DNA of 64,000 bases from Nansenia antarctica (Eukaryota > Chordata > Actinopteri > Argentiniformes > Microstomatidae), in assembly GCA_963989245.1 (NCBI GenBank), contig OZ022339.1, positions 12,735,022 to 12,799,021 on the forward strand. The letters run 5' to 3'. Both the position numbers and the translations under genes were made by a program. Each line of letters begins with the position of its first letter. Positions within the stretch are counted from its first letter, which is position 1. Under the pieces are notes generated by a model. The model had not been told where the DNA came from and searched no databases. It saw only the letters and a list, made by a program, of their open reading frames with translations. Shown one piece after another: positions 34,195-44,680 of the stretch.

Positions 34195-35305
34195 CTCCAG
34201 ATACTCAACTAGCTCAAAGGAAGGCCATTTGTATAGCTTTAACCAGCAAAACTGTTTTCAGCTGTGCTAACGTAATTGCACAAGGGTTTTCAAGGTTTTT
34301 CTAATCATCCATTAGCTTTTAACGCGATTAGCAAACACAATGCTGGAGTGACGATTGCTGGAAATGGGCCTCTACACACCTATGTAGATATTCCATTAAA
34401 AACCAGATGTTTGCAGCTAGAATAGTCATTTTCCACATTAACAATGTATAGAGTGTATTTCTGATTAATTTAATGTTATCTTCATTGAAAAAAACTGTGA
34501 CCCCAAACTTTTGAACGGTAGTGTACATTAGACTTATATAGAGCTTTTCTAGACACTCAAAGACGCTTTACAAACTGAAAAGATTGAGTAGTAATAATAA
34601 AAAGAAACAAAAGGTAAATAGAAGTATAGGGGCCTAATTGAGGTAGTGCGTTCTAGAGGGACGGGGCTGTGGCTGAAAAGGCCCTATCACCCCAGGTCTG
34701 GAGCTTGGTCCTGGTGGTCTTGAGGGTGGTTTGGTCATCAGACCTGAGGCAACGGGAGGGGGTGTGGAGGGGCACGAGGTCGGCAAGGTAGGAAGCGGCC
34801 AGATTGTTGATGGCTTTGTAAGTGGTGAGTAGGATTTTGAATTGGATCCTGTATTTTACCGGGAGCCAGTGTAGGTTTTGGAGGACAGGGGTGATGTGGT
34901 CACAGCAGCAAGTGGAGGTGAGCAGACGGGCAGCAGAGTTCTGGACGTATTGGAATTTGTTTAGGATGTTATTGTTGTTAAACCGTAGGGGATGCTGTTG
35001 CAGTAGTCGAGTCGGGAAGTCATGAAGGTCGTGGATGAGAGTTGCAGCAGCGGAAAAGGACAGGGAGGGTCGGGTGCAGGCAATGTGGGAAAAAAGCTGA
35101 TTTAGTGACCTGGTTGGCATGGGGAAGGAACGAGAGGGTGGGGTCAAAGATGATGCTTGGGGTCAAAGATGAGGTTGCGGACGTGGTTGGGGGGGGTTAC
35201 GGTGAAGCCATCGATGTTGAGTGAGAATGTCTGGGTGGAACGGGTGAGGGACTTTGGGCCGATGATGAGGATTTCCGATTTATTGCAGTTGAGTTTCAGA
35301 AAATG

Positions 35306-36100
35306 TTATTGTATCCATGATTTTATGTCGTTGAGGCAGGTAGTGAGAATGGAGTGGGTGTTAGGGGAGATGGTTTTGGAGGAGAGGTAGAGTTGGGTGT
35401 CATCAGCATAGCAGTGGAAGCGGAGGCTATGGCGGCGGAGGACCTGTCCAAGGGGAAGGATGTACAGGATGAAGAGGAGGGGGCCTAGCACTGAACCCTG
35501 GGGGACACCGTGGGTGACTGGAGCAGTGGAGGATTTACTGTTATTTATTGAGATGTATTGATATCTGTCTGAGAGATAGGACTTGAATCAGGAGAGGGCG
35601 GTGCCGGTTATGCCAATGTGTTGGAGACGGGCGAGGAGGATGGAATGGTTGATGGTGTCAAAGGTGGCGCTGAGGTCGAGGAGGATGAGGATGGTGAGGT
35701 GGCAGAAAGGAGTATGTCATTGGTGATTTTTAGTAGTGCTGTTTCAGTGCTGTGTTTGGAATGGAAGCCAGATTTGAATGGTTCATACAGGTTATTGCAG
35801 TCGAGGTGGGATTTGAGTTGGGCAGCAACAACTTTCTCAAGGATTTTGGACAGGAAGGTGAGATTGGAAATGGGTCGGTAGTTGTTGGGGGTGTCAGGGG
35901 CGAGACCGGGTTTTTTAAGTATGGGTGTAATAGCAGCGAACTTGAGGGCAGGGGGGACAATGCTGGTGGACAGGGAGAAGTTAATTATGTTTGTGATGAG
36001 TGGGGTGAGTGTGGGGAGACAGGCCTTGACTAGGGAGGAGGGAATGCGGTCCAAGGCGCAGATTGAGGACTTCATGCTGGTGACTGTGTATATAATAATA
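35306..36100 (-). pseudogene. L2 reverse transcriptase, broken frame
   Basis: One frame (35608-36213) carries RT blocks 0-2, including NNYRPISNL. Another (35306-35491) carries PLLFILYILPLGQVL and YADD. The break near 35600 shows it is inactive. Confidence 0.8.
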
Positions 36101-36167
36101 ATAGGTTCAGCTGTTTCTTGTTGTACCTTCTGGGCCGGTAGCTTTGTTGATAAGAGGAGATGATTAC

Positions 36168-36742
36168 GCTTTATGGAACGAGAAGCTTCGAGTTCCATAA
36201 CGCTTTTATACAACGGTTACCACGTTTATCTATCAATATTTCACAAAAGAAAGACAAGACAAACTTTTAATTAATGTATTTGAATGGAACTATGTTTTAA
36301 GTGTATTAATCCTCTGAACAGTTGTTTATTGGTTGCTAAGCAACAGTAAGAATGTTACTTCGATAACGGTAATATATACAAACGCGGAGTAATATGAAAA
36401 CATGTGTCAACATTCCATTTAGCCGTGCGTATATCATGGATATCAGCACGGCTAGAACGCAAACTGACCAATAGAGACAATGGACCGGATCTATCCGTTG
36501 TATAATGGGGAGTGTGTCTATGTTCCCACAGCCCGATGGTCCCACAGCCCAATGGTCCCACGGCCAATGTTCCCACATTTCTAAGTAATCTAACTAACCC
36601 TAGCCCTAGCCCTAGCCCTAATCCTAACCCTAACACTGACCCTAACACTGACCCTAACCCTATCCCTAGCCCACCTATGAAATATTAGAAATGTGGGACC
36701 ATTGGGCTGTGGGACCATTGGGTTATGGGAACATAGGGATGA
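36168..36742. mobile_element. 575-base insertion in the orphan repeat
   Basis: It is absent from the corresponding point of the inverted copy (40262). It contains TTTTATACAACGGTTAC and CCGTTGTATAATG in opposite orientation, like the ends of the 23.2-kb MITE family, plus telomere-like repeats. Confidence 0.6.
36595..36668. repeat. Degenerate telomere-like repeats
   Basis: Tandem CCCTAA, CCCTAG and CCCTGA-type hexamers, about eleven units with substitutions. Confidence 0.85.
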
Positions 36743-36811
36743 CCCTGTATAATGTTTCTTGTTGACCCCTGTCTCTCTGACATCTCTGGTGACGGACTTG
36801 GGCCCGATCCC

Positions 36812-38290
36812 GATTCCCTTTCCTACCCCTACAGCTCGTTTTGGAGTGCCACTCGCTTTAGAGCCTCTGAACAGAGCCACAAGGCATAGTGGTTGAAATC
36901 TTTCCCTAAGAAAAGACAAGACTGACTTCATACCTGTCAGACAGTGACGTCTACCTCATCTTCGACAGGTACTATGGCCGTTGGGCCCAGGGGCTGAGGC
37001 TGTTCTTGCCCGTTTTACTGTGCTCTCAACTTCGCTCCATGTAGGGGGCCTTGTTTCCATCTGGTGCTCAGGTGGTTGGATTGGTGGCATGTCATCCGGA
37101 ATGCTGGCTGGCACATGCCTCTGGTTGTCAGAGTAGGTCTTCCTCAGGTGCTCCTCTAGTTCCCTTATGGGTACTTTGAGGGTCCCTGTTTTCTCCTTGA
37201 CAAAGAGGTCTTTGACGAACTTGTAGGGATCTCTGTAGAAGGCAGTCCTCGTTCGCTCTTTCTTCTTGTGTTGCTTTCTCAAGCATTCTGCTCTTCGCAG
37301 TGTTGCAAGACGCCGCTTGATGTCGGCCTGTAGTGCCTCAAGTCCTTTCCTTTCCACTTCTGTGGCCTTCTTCCACTGTTTTCTCAGGCACCTTCTTTCT
37401 TTCACAAGTCTTTCAATCTCTTGTTGTCTCCTGGACTTGAGATGGGCTGATGGTTCCTTCTGTGTCCCATGGTTCTTACTTTTCACCCCAAACCTCTCTG
37501 CTCCATAGCTGTAAATTATCTCTCCAATCTTGTCCAGTTTTCTTTCCACGCCTCCTTTCAGACCTTCTAGAAGATGGACAAGGTCTGTGTCTGTGTTTTC
37601 CCACTCCTTTTTCTGGCAGGCTTTAGGCCACAAGATTTGAGGCTTTCGTCCATTCATCTTCCTCTCCACTGCTGTCTGTGGCTAGATTGGCTCTGGACTC
37701 ATGTCCGTTGATGGATCTGTGCTTGGTTGAGCTTCGTCTGGGGTTCTGATACCCTGTGGACTGTGGTGAATATCCTGCCACTGGGCTTCACTCGACTGAT
37801 TTGCCCTACCTCTGAGGAAGTAGTGGTCAATGCGAGGCACCTCGCTAAGCTCTCTTAGGCACTTTTTCCTGCCCTGGTGGATCTTGAGACCCTTCTCTGA
37901 TGTTATCTTTTTCCAGCCACAGATGCAGCTTTGTAGCTTGTGTCCTGCCAGTGTTGTTACTCCGTCAACTACCGTGCGGATCATTTGATTCGTTGTCATT
38001 TCCGTTCCAGGGTCTGTTACCGTGTGATCCGCCGATGAGTCATCTTCCGCCCCCGCTCTCGCAGACTCTAGGGGTGTTTTTCCTTTTGAATTTTTCGTAG
38101 CCATAGTTGGGTGGAACCAAGTCACTGTGTAGTGAAAGGCTCCTGCCAACACGGGTAGCTAACCCATGCCAGCCCCGTTGGGGTCTGTTCCCTCCTGTCA
38201 GCTGTCTCTTCAGGCCGTCACCAGGTCTTTCCCAGGTTGTCAGCTGCCCTTTCGCAGCGGTCACTGGTTTTGACACCAGACATCAGGATT
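36812..38290 (-). mobile_element. R2/NeSL-like LINE, 5' half
   Basis: On the minus strand it starts with a zinc-finger N-terminal region (37682-38152) with CICGWKKITSEKGLKIHQGR and a following KKC. A long basic linker follows (36956-37669, RRQQEIERLVKERRCLRKQW). It breaks off at the reverse-transcriptase entry RARTASAPGPNG. The C2H2-type finger plus linker is the usual N terminus of site-specific R2/NeSL-group elements. The RT body does not follow. Confidence 0.72.
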
Positions 38291-40202
38291 CTTAATAGGA
38301 CTGGCTGTTAAAATCCCTAAATATTCAGCACAACAATTGAGTGGAGTTGGAGATGTCCTCTTGGGTGAAGTGGAATTTTGCAATGATCACGTGGTGCCAC
38401 CAGTACGACACATCTTCAGTTGTGGTCCCCGACCTCATTGGGTGTTTCGGCCAGTTATCACAAGACACCCTCTGCCGAGGTTGGCCCACCACAGGCTGAT
38501 CAGGCCTGGGTGTGTGTCGCACGGTGGCACCACGTGGTCATTTGGGAGCCCATGTTGGGTCCCTACGTTTCAGCCACAGCCAGTGACTGCTCCGTTCTGC
38601 TGCAGTGGACAGTTCTCTGATTGCCTTCCGTTGGGCCTGTCCTCTGATCCCTACTGCCCTCAGGAGCCTTGTGGTGGAGCTGGCTACAAAGCCTCTGCAG
38701 CCCACCTCCACTGGCCACACCTTCACGTTCCAGCCCCGCCCCTCTGCTTCGACTGCTAAGTTGGCATACCGCAGCCTCTTCCGTTCGAATGCCTCATCGA
38801 TGGCCTCCTCCCATGGGACCGTCAGTTCTACGATGAAGACACGCCGGCAGGACTTGGACCAGAGGACTAGGTCTGGGCGCAGGTTGGTCACTGCAATTTC
38901 GGGTGGGAAGGTGAGCCTCTGGCTGAGGTCTACCCGCATTTCCCAATCCCGGGCTGCGTTCAGTGGGCCTGAGTCTGGAGGTGATGGCTTGGTCCGCTGT
39001 TTCTCCCCTTCCCGGATGAAGGTTGTTTTCTGTGGAAAGGTAGTCTGGGCATTTAGAGGCATGGCGTTGGTGGTTACCCTCTTGTGCTCAAGTTCGGCAG
39101 CCAAGCACTTTAGCACTTGGTTGTGGCGCCAGGTGTATCTTCCTTGAGTTAGACTGGTCTTGCAACCCACCAAGATGTGTTTGAGGGTTGCTGGGGCTGC
39201 ACACTGGAGACAGGCTGGGTCCTCTCCATACCAGAGATGTAGGTTGGTAGGAGAGGGCAGGACATCATATGTGGCTCTGATGATGAAACTTAGCCATTAG
39301 ACTCCATGCTCCACAGCTCGTTCCACATGATTTTCCTCCTCTCCACGCTCTCCCACTTCATCCAGCGGCCTTGCTGGGCTTGGGAGACTGCCTTGGCGCA
39401 CCTGGCTGCTTCCTCCTGGTGGCGCACCTCCTCAACCACCATCTTCCGCCGTTCTGTTGGAGTAGCCTTTTGCCATGTGGGTGTTGTTGTTTCTAAGCCA
39501 AGGCCCCCTCTGCCATGTTGGACATGCCCCACTATATCCCGGTGTCTGAGGGCGGTCTTTGCCACCGCAACTGCTGCAGATGGCTTCCATTTCCTCCCCG
39601 TTGCTAGGATTGGAGCTGCACCTCTGACGAATGGATCCCGGGATTCTGTGAGAGACATTTCCAGCCTTGATTTGGCACATTTGTACTCCTCCACCAGGCT
39701 TGAGATTGGTAGGGAGAGGGCTCCGTTGCCATACAGGCCTATGCTGCTAAGGCCTCTCGGCAGTCCAAGCCACTTCCTCACTTGTGCATTCACCAGTCTC
39801 TCCAGCCGGTTGGCATGGGATAGTGTGACCTCGTAGATGGAAATTGGCCACATGAGACGGGGCAGCAGTCCAAACTGAAAGCACCACAGCTTCAGCTTCC
39901 CAGGGAGAGCAGTGTTGTTGATCTGCTTGAGGCCACTGATTATATCCTGCTTGAGTTGTTCCACCTGCTTCGAGTCTTTGAGTTCTGCGCTATACCAGCG
40001 GCCAAGGCTTTTGATAGGCTTCTCCAGAACTGTTGGTATTGGCTCGTTGTTGACGTGGAACCTCTCATTGGCAAGCTTGCCTTTGACAATGGAGATACTG
40101 CGGGACTTACTGGGTTTAATCTCCATTCGTGCCCATTTGATGTTTCCCTGGAGTTTATCCAGCAGGCGTTTGGTGCATGCGTTTGTTGTTGTTATTGTCG
40201 TG
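38290..40202 (-). mobile_element. R2/NeSL-like LINE, 3' half
   Basis: The C-terminal third of reverse transcriptase (39290-40200, with KPSKSRSISIVKGKL and KSLGRWYSAELKDS) is followed, after one frameshift near 39290, by a CCHC finger (CLQCAAPATLKHILVGCK) and a restriction-like endonuclease (38538-39173) with RPDLVLWSKSCRRVFIVELTVP and ERKRLRYANL. The remaining ~250 bases are 3'UTR. It lies upstream, in element orientation, of the 5' half. Confidence 0.8.
38538..39173 (-). pseudogene. Restriction-like endonuclease domain of R2-like LINE
   Basis: The PD-(D/E)xK-type core is visible as RPDLVLW followed by VFIVELTVPWE. In R2-group LINEs this domain nicks the target DNA for target-primed reverse transcription. 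The frame is open but separated from the RT part by a frameshift. Confidence 0.8.
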
Positions 40203-40339
40203 ATTACAGTACCAAGTCTGTCACCAGAGATGTCAGAGAGACAGGGGTCAACAAGAAACATAATCTCCTCCTATCAACAAAGCTACCGGCCCAGAAGGTT
40301 GTCATCCATTTACAACAAGAAACAGATGAACCTGTTATT

Positions 40340-40920
40340 ATATGAGAAACTGACCCAAGACAGGCTTTTCCATCCACGGAGCACCAACAAACACAAGTTG
40401 GTGGTGACAGGGGAGGACCCATGCCCCATCAAGATCAAGATGGAAGAAAGAAGGAACCACTATGATCAAGAAGATCAGCAGGAAGAAGCTGACACCATCG
40501 TTGTCCAACAAGTCCTGATGTGTGCTGGAGAAGCCCATCAGATCTCTGTGGTTTCTGACGACACAGACGTGTTTGTCCTCCTCCTTCACCATCACCTTCA
40601 GGCAGGACTGGATGTACCACTCATCATGGAATCCCCCCGCAAGGAAAGGGCAATAGTGGACATCAAGTCGACACTGGCCAAGCATTCAGAACCTTTCATC
40701 AGCCCATGCCATATCGGGATGCAATCGGGGTTTGGAAAAGGCTCTGTCATCAAAGTCCTGAAAGCTGAGTACGAACTATCAGCCATTGGTAATGTGGATG
40801 CACCGTTCCAGCAAGTCCTCGACCAAGCCACTGCCTTACTTTATGTTCTTATTCCTGTTGTAAAGCACTTTGAGCTGCATTTCTTGTATGAAAGGTGCTG
40901 TATAATTTACTTACTTACTT
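40340..40920 (+). pseudogene. ORF of orphan repeat family, copy 2
   Basis: Open from about 40268 to 40990. It shows TQDRLFHPRSTNKHKLVVTG, QQEEADTIVVQQVL, ISVVSDDTDVFVLLLHHHLQ and GFGKGSVIKVLKAEYEL, and then runs into the LINE-type tail. It is missing about 30 residues relative to copy 1 near 40690-40730. Its function is unknown to me. Confidence 0.6.
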
Positions 40921-41111
40921 ACTTAAAAAAAGTAATGAATAGTAACACAAAAAATACATTGTACACAACCTCCTTTATGAGTAAACATGAGTGAACATAA
41001 ATTTGATGCATTTGATTTGAGTATTTTGCATGAAATCTCATAAATAAATAAAAATCTGGGATTTTGGCATTTCGGGCATGAAGGGGTTAATATCTGGTAC
41101 CCCCAAGCAAC

Positions 41112-41141
41112 AAGGGTTAGGGTTAGGGTTAGGGTTAGTAG
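41112..41141. repeat. Interstitial telomere repeat
   Basis: Four to five perfect GGGTTA units at the 5' edge of the L2 fragment. Confidence 0.93.
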
Positions 41142-41149
41142 AGAAAAAA

Positions 41150-41555
41150 ACTTTACTAGAAATCCCTCCATTCACCATATCACTCCAGTTCTCCAACAAC
41201 TTCATTGGCTCCCCATCAAATTCCGTATTCATTTTAAGATTCTCCTTCTCACCTTTAAGGCTCTCCGTAACCTAGCACCCTCATACCTCTCTGAACTCCT
41301 TCTTACTCACACTCCCTCCCATAGTCTCAGATCTCCTCTGCCCCACCTAACATACGTAATATTGACAATCTCACCACTTTCACAATCCAGTCTTAAAACA
41401 CACCTTTTCACAATGGCTCACTTGGTTTGATCTCCTGCATTTTGTTTGTTGTTATCAGATTTTTCTGTTTTTGTCTCATTTTGCTTTGTTGATTTTAATG
41501 TTTTGATAGCCTTGAAAGGCGGCGCATGAATAAAATGTATTATTATTATTTTTAT
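41150..41555 (+). mobile_element. L2-type LINE 3' fragment
   Basis: Codes for the C-terminal RT remnant LHWLPIKFRIHFKILLLTFK and following residues and ends in ATAAAATGTATTATTATTAT. It is severely 5'-truncated. Confidence 0.78.
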
Positions 41556-41639
41556 TATTTTTTTTATTTTTTTTATTTACCCGACAAAACAAGGTTCAAC
41601 CCCATGGCTCCCGGACTATGAAGAAGAGGCTGCCCTTTA

Positions 41640-43270
41640 GGTCAGGGTGGCCTTGGACCAAAATACATAACAGATCTCCAAATAAATAAATAAACTTGCC
41701 TTGCCTTGAAATAGTTTGTTGTATGGATATATTGATAATAATACAAAATATATATATAATAAAAAATGATGAGAAATATGTGCCCCCTCACAAATTCAAC
41801 ATCATTTGAAAATATATTTGAAGTTCTATGCAGAAACGGGAGGGGGGGATATTTATTCTGCATCCATGCTCAACACGTTTCTGGAGTAACAGGTTACATT
41901 ACTGGGCTGACGGGCACGTTCACATTTGCACACGCTGTATCTCGGTGTAACACCTACATAAGGTGATACACCTTCAACCAAACCCTTCCCCTGAACCTTA
42001 AACCTAACTGCAACCACATTTGAATCAATTTGTGGGAGAGACTGCAGAACCTAGGACACATTACAGCAAACAAGGAAACACAACACAAGTGGCCTTTACT
42101 CCACAACTGCTGACTCAGTGGCTCATATTCTGCAAAATGTAATTGCGAGAGGATATCACTGAAGGCATATGTGTAAAAAATTCACAGCCCGCCAGGCCGC
42201 CACTGGTGTAAAGACATTTAGGCTCGCTGACCTGTCATAAAACTGAGATGAAAAAGCACTAGGGCAGGCAGCTATCACATCTGCCTCACTGAGGGAGGAG
42301 GGTCTTAAGCCGCTGTAATTGACGCTCACTCTCCCCCCAATAACCACATGACTTCGAAAAACAGGAGCGTTGTAAAGCAACGACTATGAATCCAGCTGAT
42401 GGCTGTGAATCCTCTGGACTAACAAGTGTGTTACTGCACACTTGCATCGGAATTACATTGGGAATTGTCTTTTTGGGCAGAACTACTACAAGTGAGAACC
42501 AGAACAGTACAACAAGTGGCCACTAGGGTTTGCGGCGTTTCCAGGGTTACCAGGGCCCAGCATTCCCAGTTACCAGGGCCCAGCATTAATGTAATCTAGA
42601 TCAGAATGATCTAAAGCTATACGTTTATTGCAGGGTCTATCATCTTTGTTCCTGCTCTGTAGATTCTATAATTCTGATTCTGTACGACTGTACGTCAATT
42701 TCATGAAAACAAATGTTGTTTGAAGAACTCCTTAGAAACCACACAGGGCCTAGTTTTCAGAGCTTAATTAATTGCAGCACTAAAATCATCTTGGGGCTCT
42801 TTCTGCGTCAGACATTATAAATTCCACGGTCGGCTTTGGACGAAAGACGATGGCAGGGCAGTGGAGGTTTCAGAGGCCCTCTATTGTGAACAAAGAATGA
42901 CTTCCAATGGCCCCTGGTCCTAGCATTTGTTTTTCATATGGAGACTGATGGATAGATGATTCATTTGCTTTGGTTAAAGTGTAAACAACACTGTGACAGA
43001 TTCCAAAAACTTTTATTAGAACATTACAGCAGATACAAAGGTCTATTGCAATCATACACTCTTCCAGAACGGTATGTGTGCTTCAACAACAAACAATAAT
43101 GCACTTCCCCAAAAGGAAAAAAAGAGAGAAATAAATTAATAGAAAAAAAAGAAAGAACTACAAAAAACAAATACACAGCAGTTTCCATGTTTCTGTTGAG
43201 TGAAACTTCACAATGAAACAAGGCCTCGGTAGACTGGGAGGGGAGAAGTACACGTCATCGCTCTGCCCTC
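41640..43270. other. No gene seen
   Basis: Mixed-composition sequence. A short duplication of TACCAGGGCCCAGCATT occurs near 42545-42588. No coding exon with splice sites was recognised. Confidence 0.55.
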
Positions 43271-43274
43271 CTCC

Positions 43275-43373
43275 CTGGAGTACGCACTTGTTCTTCAGGA
43301 GTATGCACTTGTTCTCCAGGAGTACGCACTTGTTCTCCAGGAGTACGCACTTGTTCCCCTGGAGTATGCACTT
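43275..43373. repeat. 24-base minisatellite
   Basis: Four to five copies of a unit close to GGAGTACGCACTTGTTCTCC. Confidence 0.92.
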
Positions 43374-43714
43374 GCTTGGCTCCATTCCTGGATCTCAAAC
43401 AGCAGGACTCGTGGGAGGAGACTCTATGGAGCCCAACAACGCAATACTACTGTATGTGGTGTTTTGACAGTTAAATTACACTATACTGTAAGTAGCAACA
43501 ATAATGAGCAGATATTGTTCTCCATAGCGCTATTCGAACCAGCTATCTGCGGTTTGCAATGCAAGTCGTTACACCTGTAATCACCTGCCAGTAGCCTAAA
43601 GCTATGTGTCAACCAGCACATGCAAGTTGGAATGTGTGCGATTGTCCAGGCACACAATTTCAGTAGTTTCAGCGACTGGAACACAACGAAAAATGCCCTC
43701 AAGGCTAATTAATT

Positions 43715-44490
43715 TAATCCTAATTTAAGTGATACGCTCAACTCTACAGAACTTTGAAGTATATGCATTAAATCATTTAATTTAAATGGGTCATTATGAT
43801 GCTTGTTAATGGGTTTAAAGGGGTCAAATTTAATACATATATTTCCCTCAAATAATATATTCAGTTATAAGTGTATACATGTATTTTGTTTTGCATAGAA
43901 AGCAGTCATAGAGTCCGGACATAGAGTCAACAATTCTAGATTTTGGTTAATTTACTTAGCTCAAAGTTATTATTAACATAGGTGACTGCTTAGGACGCCT
44001 GTAAGCATTCTCTAGATAATGAGAGAGACTATATTCAATGGTGTTGTTGTGTATGTTAAATAAAATGCCAGAAGTGTGCCAAAATGACTAATTAAATTGA
44101 ACATTCCTCTATATTGTCAAAATTAGTCACCTGCCATACATACAGTATACAGAACAAGTCATACAAATGTATGTCACCCATTCCTATCATGTTTGTAATG
44201 TATTAGTTACGTCTTGAACACGTCTTGTGTAGTTTAACTGTCAAAACACCACATACAATAGTATTGCCTCAGTGGTAAAACCCCAAAAATGTACCTCTTA
44301 ATATTTAATATTTCACCCCTTTGTTAACATGAATAACTACTATAAAGCATTTGTTAGTGCCTTAACGAAGCATGAACAAGGCATTATTAATGCATAAGTT
44401 ACTATGGCATTAATCCATGTGTATCATATTGTAAAGTATTACCATGTAAAATGTTACCAATACAACATTCATGTTTTCTATGTAACAATA
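43715..44490. repeat. ~0.75-kb repeat, copy 1 (copy 2 at 53284-54211)
   Basis: Long near-identity with 53284-54211, including AAAGGGGTCAAATTTAATAC and ACCACATACAATAGTATTGC. Its 5' part also matches 47090-47262. It lies just downstream of the trypsin gene. Class unknown, non-coding. Confidence 0.9.
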
Positions 44491-44576
44491 ACCCCTTGAA
44501 CAGAGAATAAAATATGCTGTCCTACACTCTTCTAGTGATGTAGACTCAAGAGACAGAACATGTTAGTTTGAGATGT

Positions 44577-44582
44577 TTTATT
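44577..44582 (-). terminator. Polyadenylation signal of trypsin
   Basis: AATAAA on the minus strand about 100 bases after the stop codon. Confidence 0.7.
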
Positions 44583-44680
44583 TGTCATAGGGTTTTCATC
44601 TCCAGTACAAAAGGTGGAAGTTGGACTGCTCAGGATGTTGATAAGTTGTCAGAGTGTGCTGAAGGTACAAAGCATCAGAC

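Larger units (their letters stand above)
30790..34523 (-). mobile_element. Tc1-like transposon with internal hAT insertion
   Basis: Terminal repeats CACTACCGTTCAAAAGTTTG (left) and the reverse complement at the right end are flanked by TA dinucleotides (30788-30789, 34524-34525). The transposase lies on the minus strand. Without the 2.2-kb hAT insertion the element is about 1.5 kb, the usual length of Tc1. Confidence 0.95.
30733..36085 (-). mobile_element. L2-type LINE, 5'-truncated, split by a Tc1 element
   Basis: On the minus strand the LINE runs from about 36085 to 34524, then, after the Tc1 insertion, ends in an (AAT)n tail at 30733-30787. Frames show the RT start (SSICALDRIPSSLVKACLPT), NYRPISNLTFLSKILEK, the catalytic box CYADDTQLYLSS (35306-35491) and the C-terminal LHWLPVKYRIQFKILLTTYK (34653-35147). 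Frameshifts break it into several pieces. Confidence 0.85.
29782..36800 (-). mobile_element. Orphan repeat family, copy 1, split by insertions
   Basis: Pieces at 29782-30733, about 36085-36168 and 36743-36800 align in order with the uninterrupted inverted copy at 40203-41622. The two gaps are occupied by an L2 LINE with its own nest and by a 575-base insertion. The 3' piece includes AGTCCGGGAGCCA and CCTTGTTTTGTC blocks. Class unknown; the coding part is described separately. Confidence 0.8.
40203..41622 (+). mobile_element. Orphan repeat family, copy 2 (inverted relative to copy 1)
   Basis: It is collinear with copy 1 in the opposite orientation: GTCAACAAGAAACATAATCT at the 5' side, the ORF, a TTAC tail at 40905-40925, and a 3' part ending GGTTCAACCCCATGGCTCCC then GGACTATGAAG. 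An L2 fragment and a TTAGGG run (41110-41555) interrupt its 3' part. Confidence 0.82.

Noticed and set aside
36595..36668. Possible CRISPR-like or regulatory array
   Set aside because: The units are telomere-like hexamers without spacers, in a vertebrate genome.
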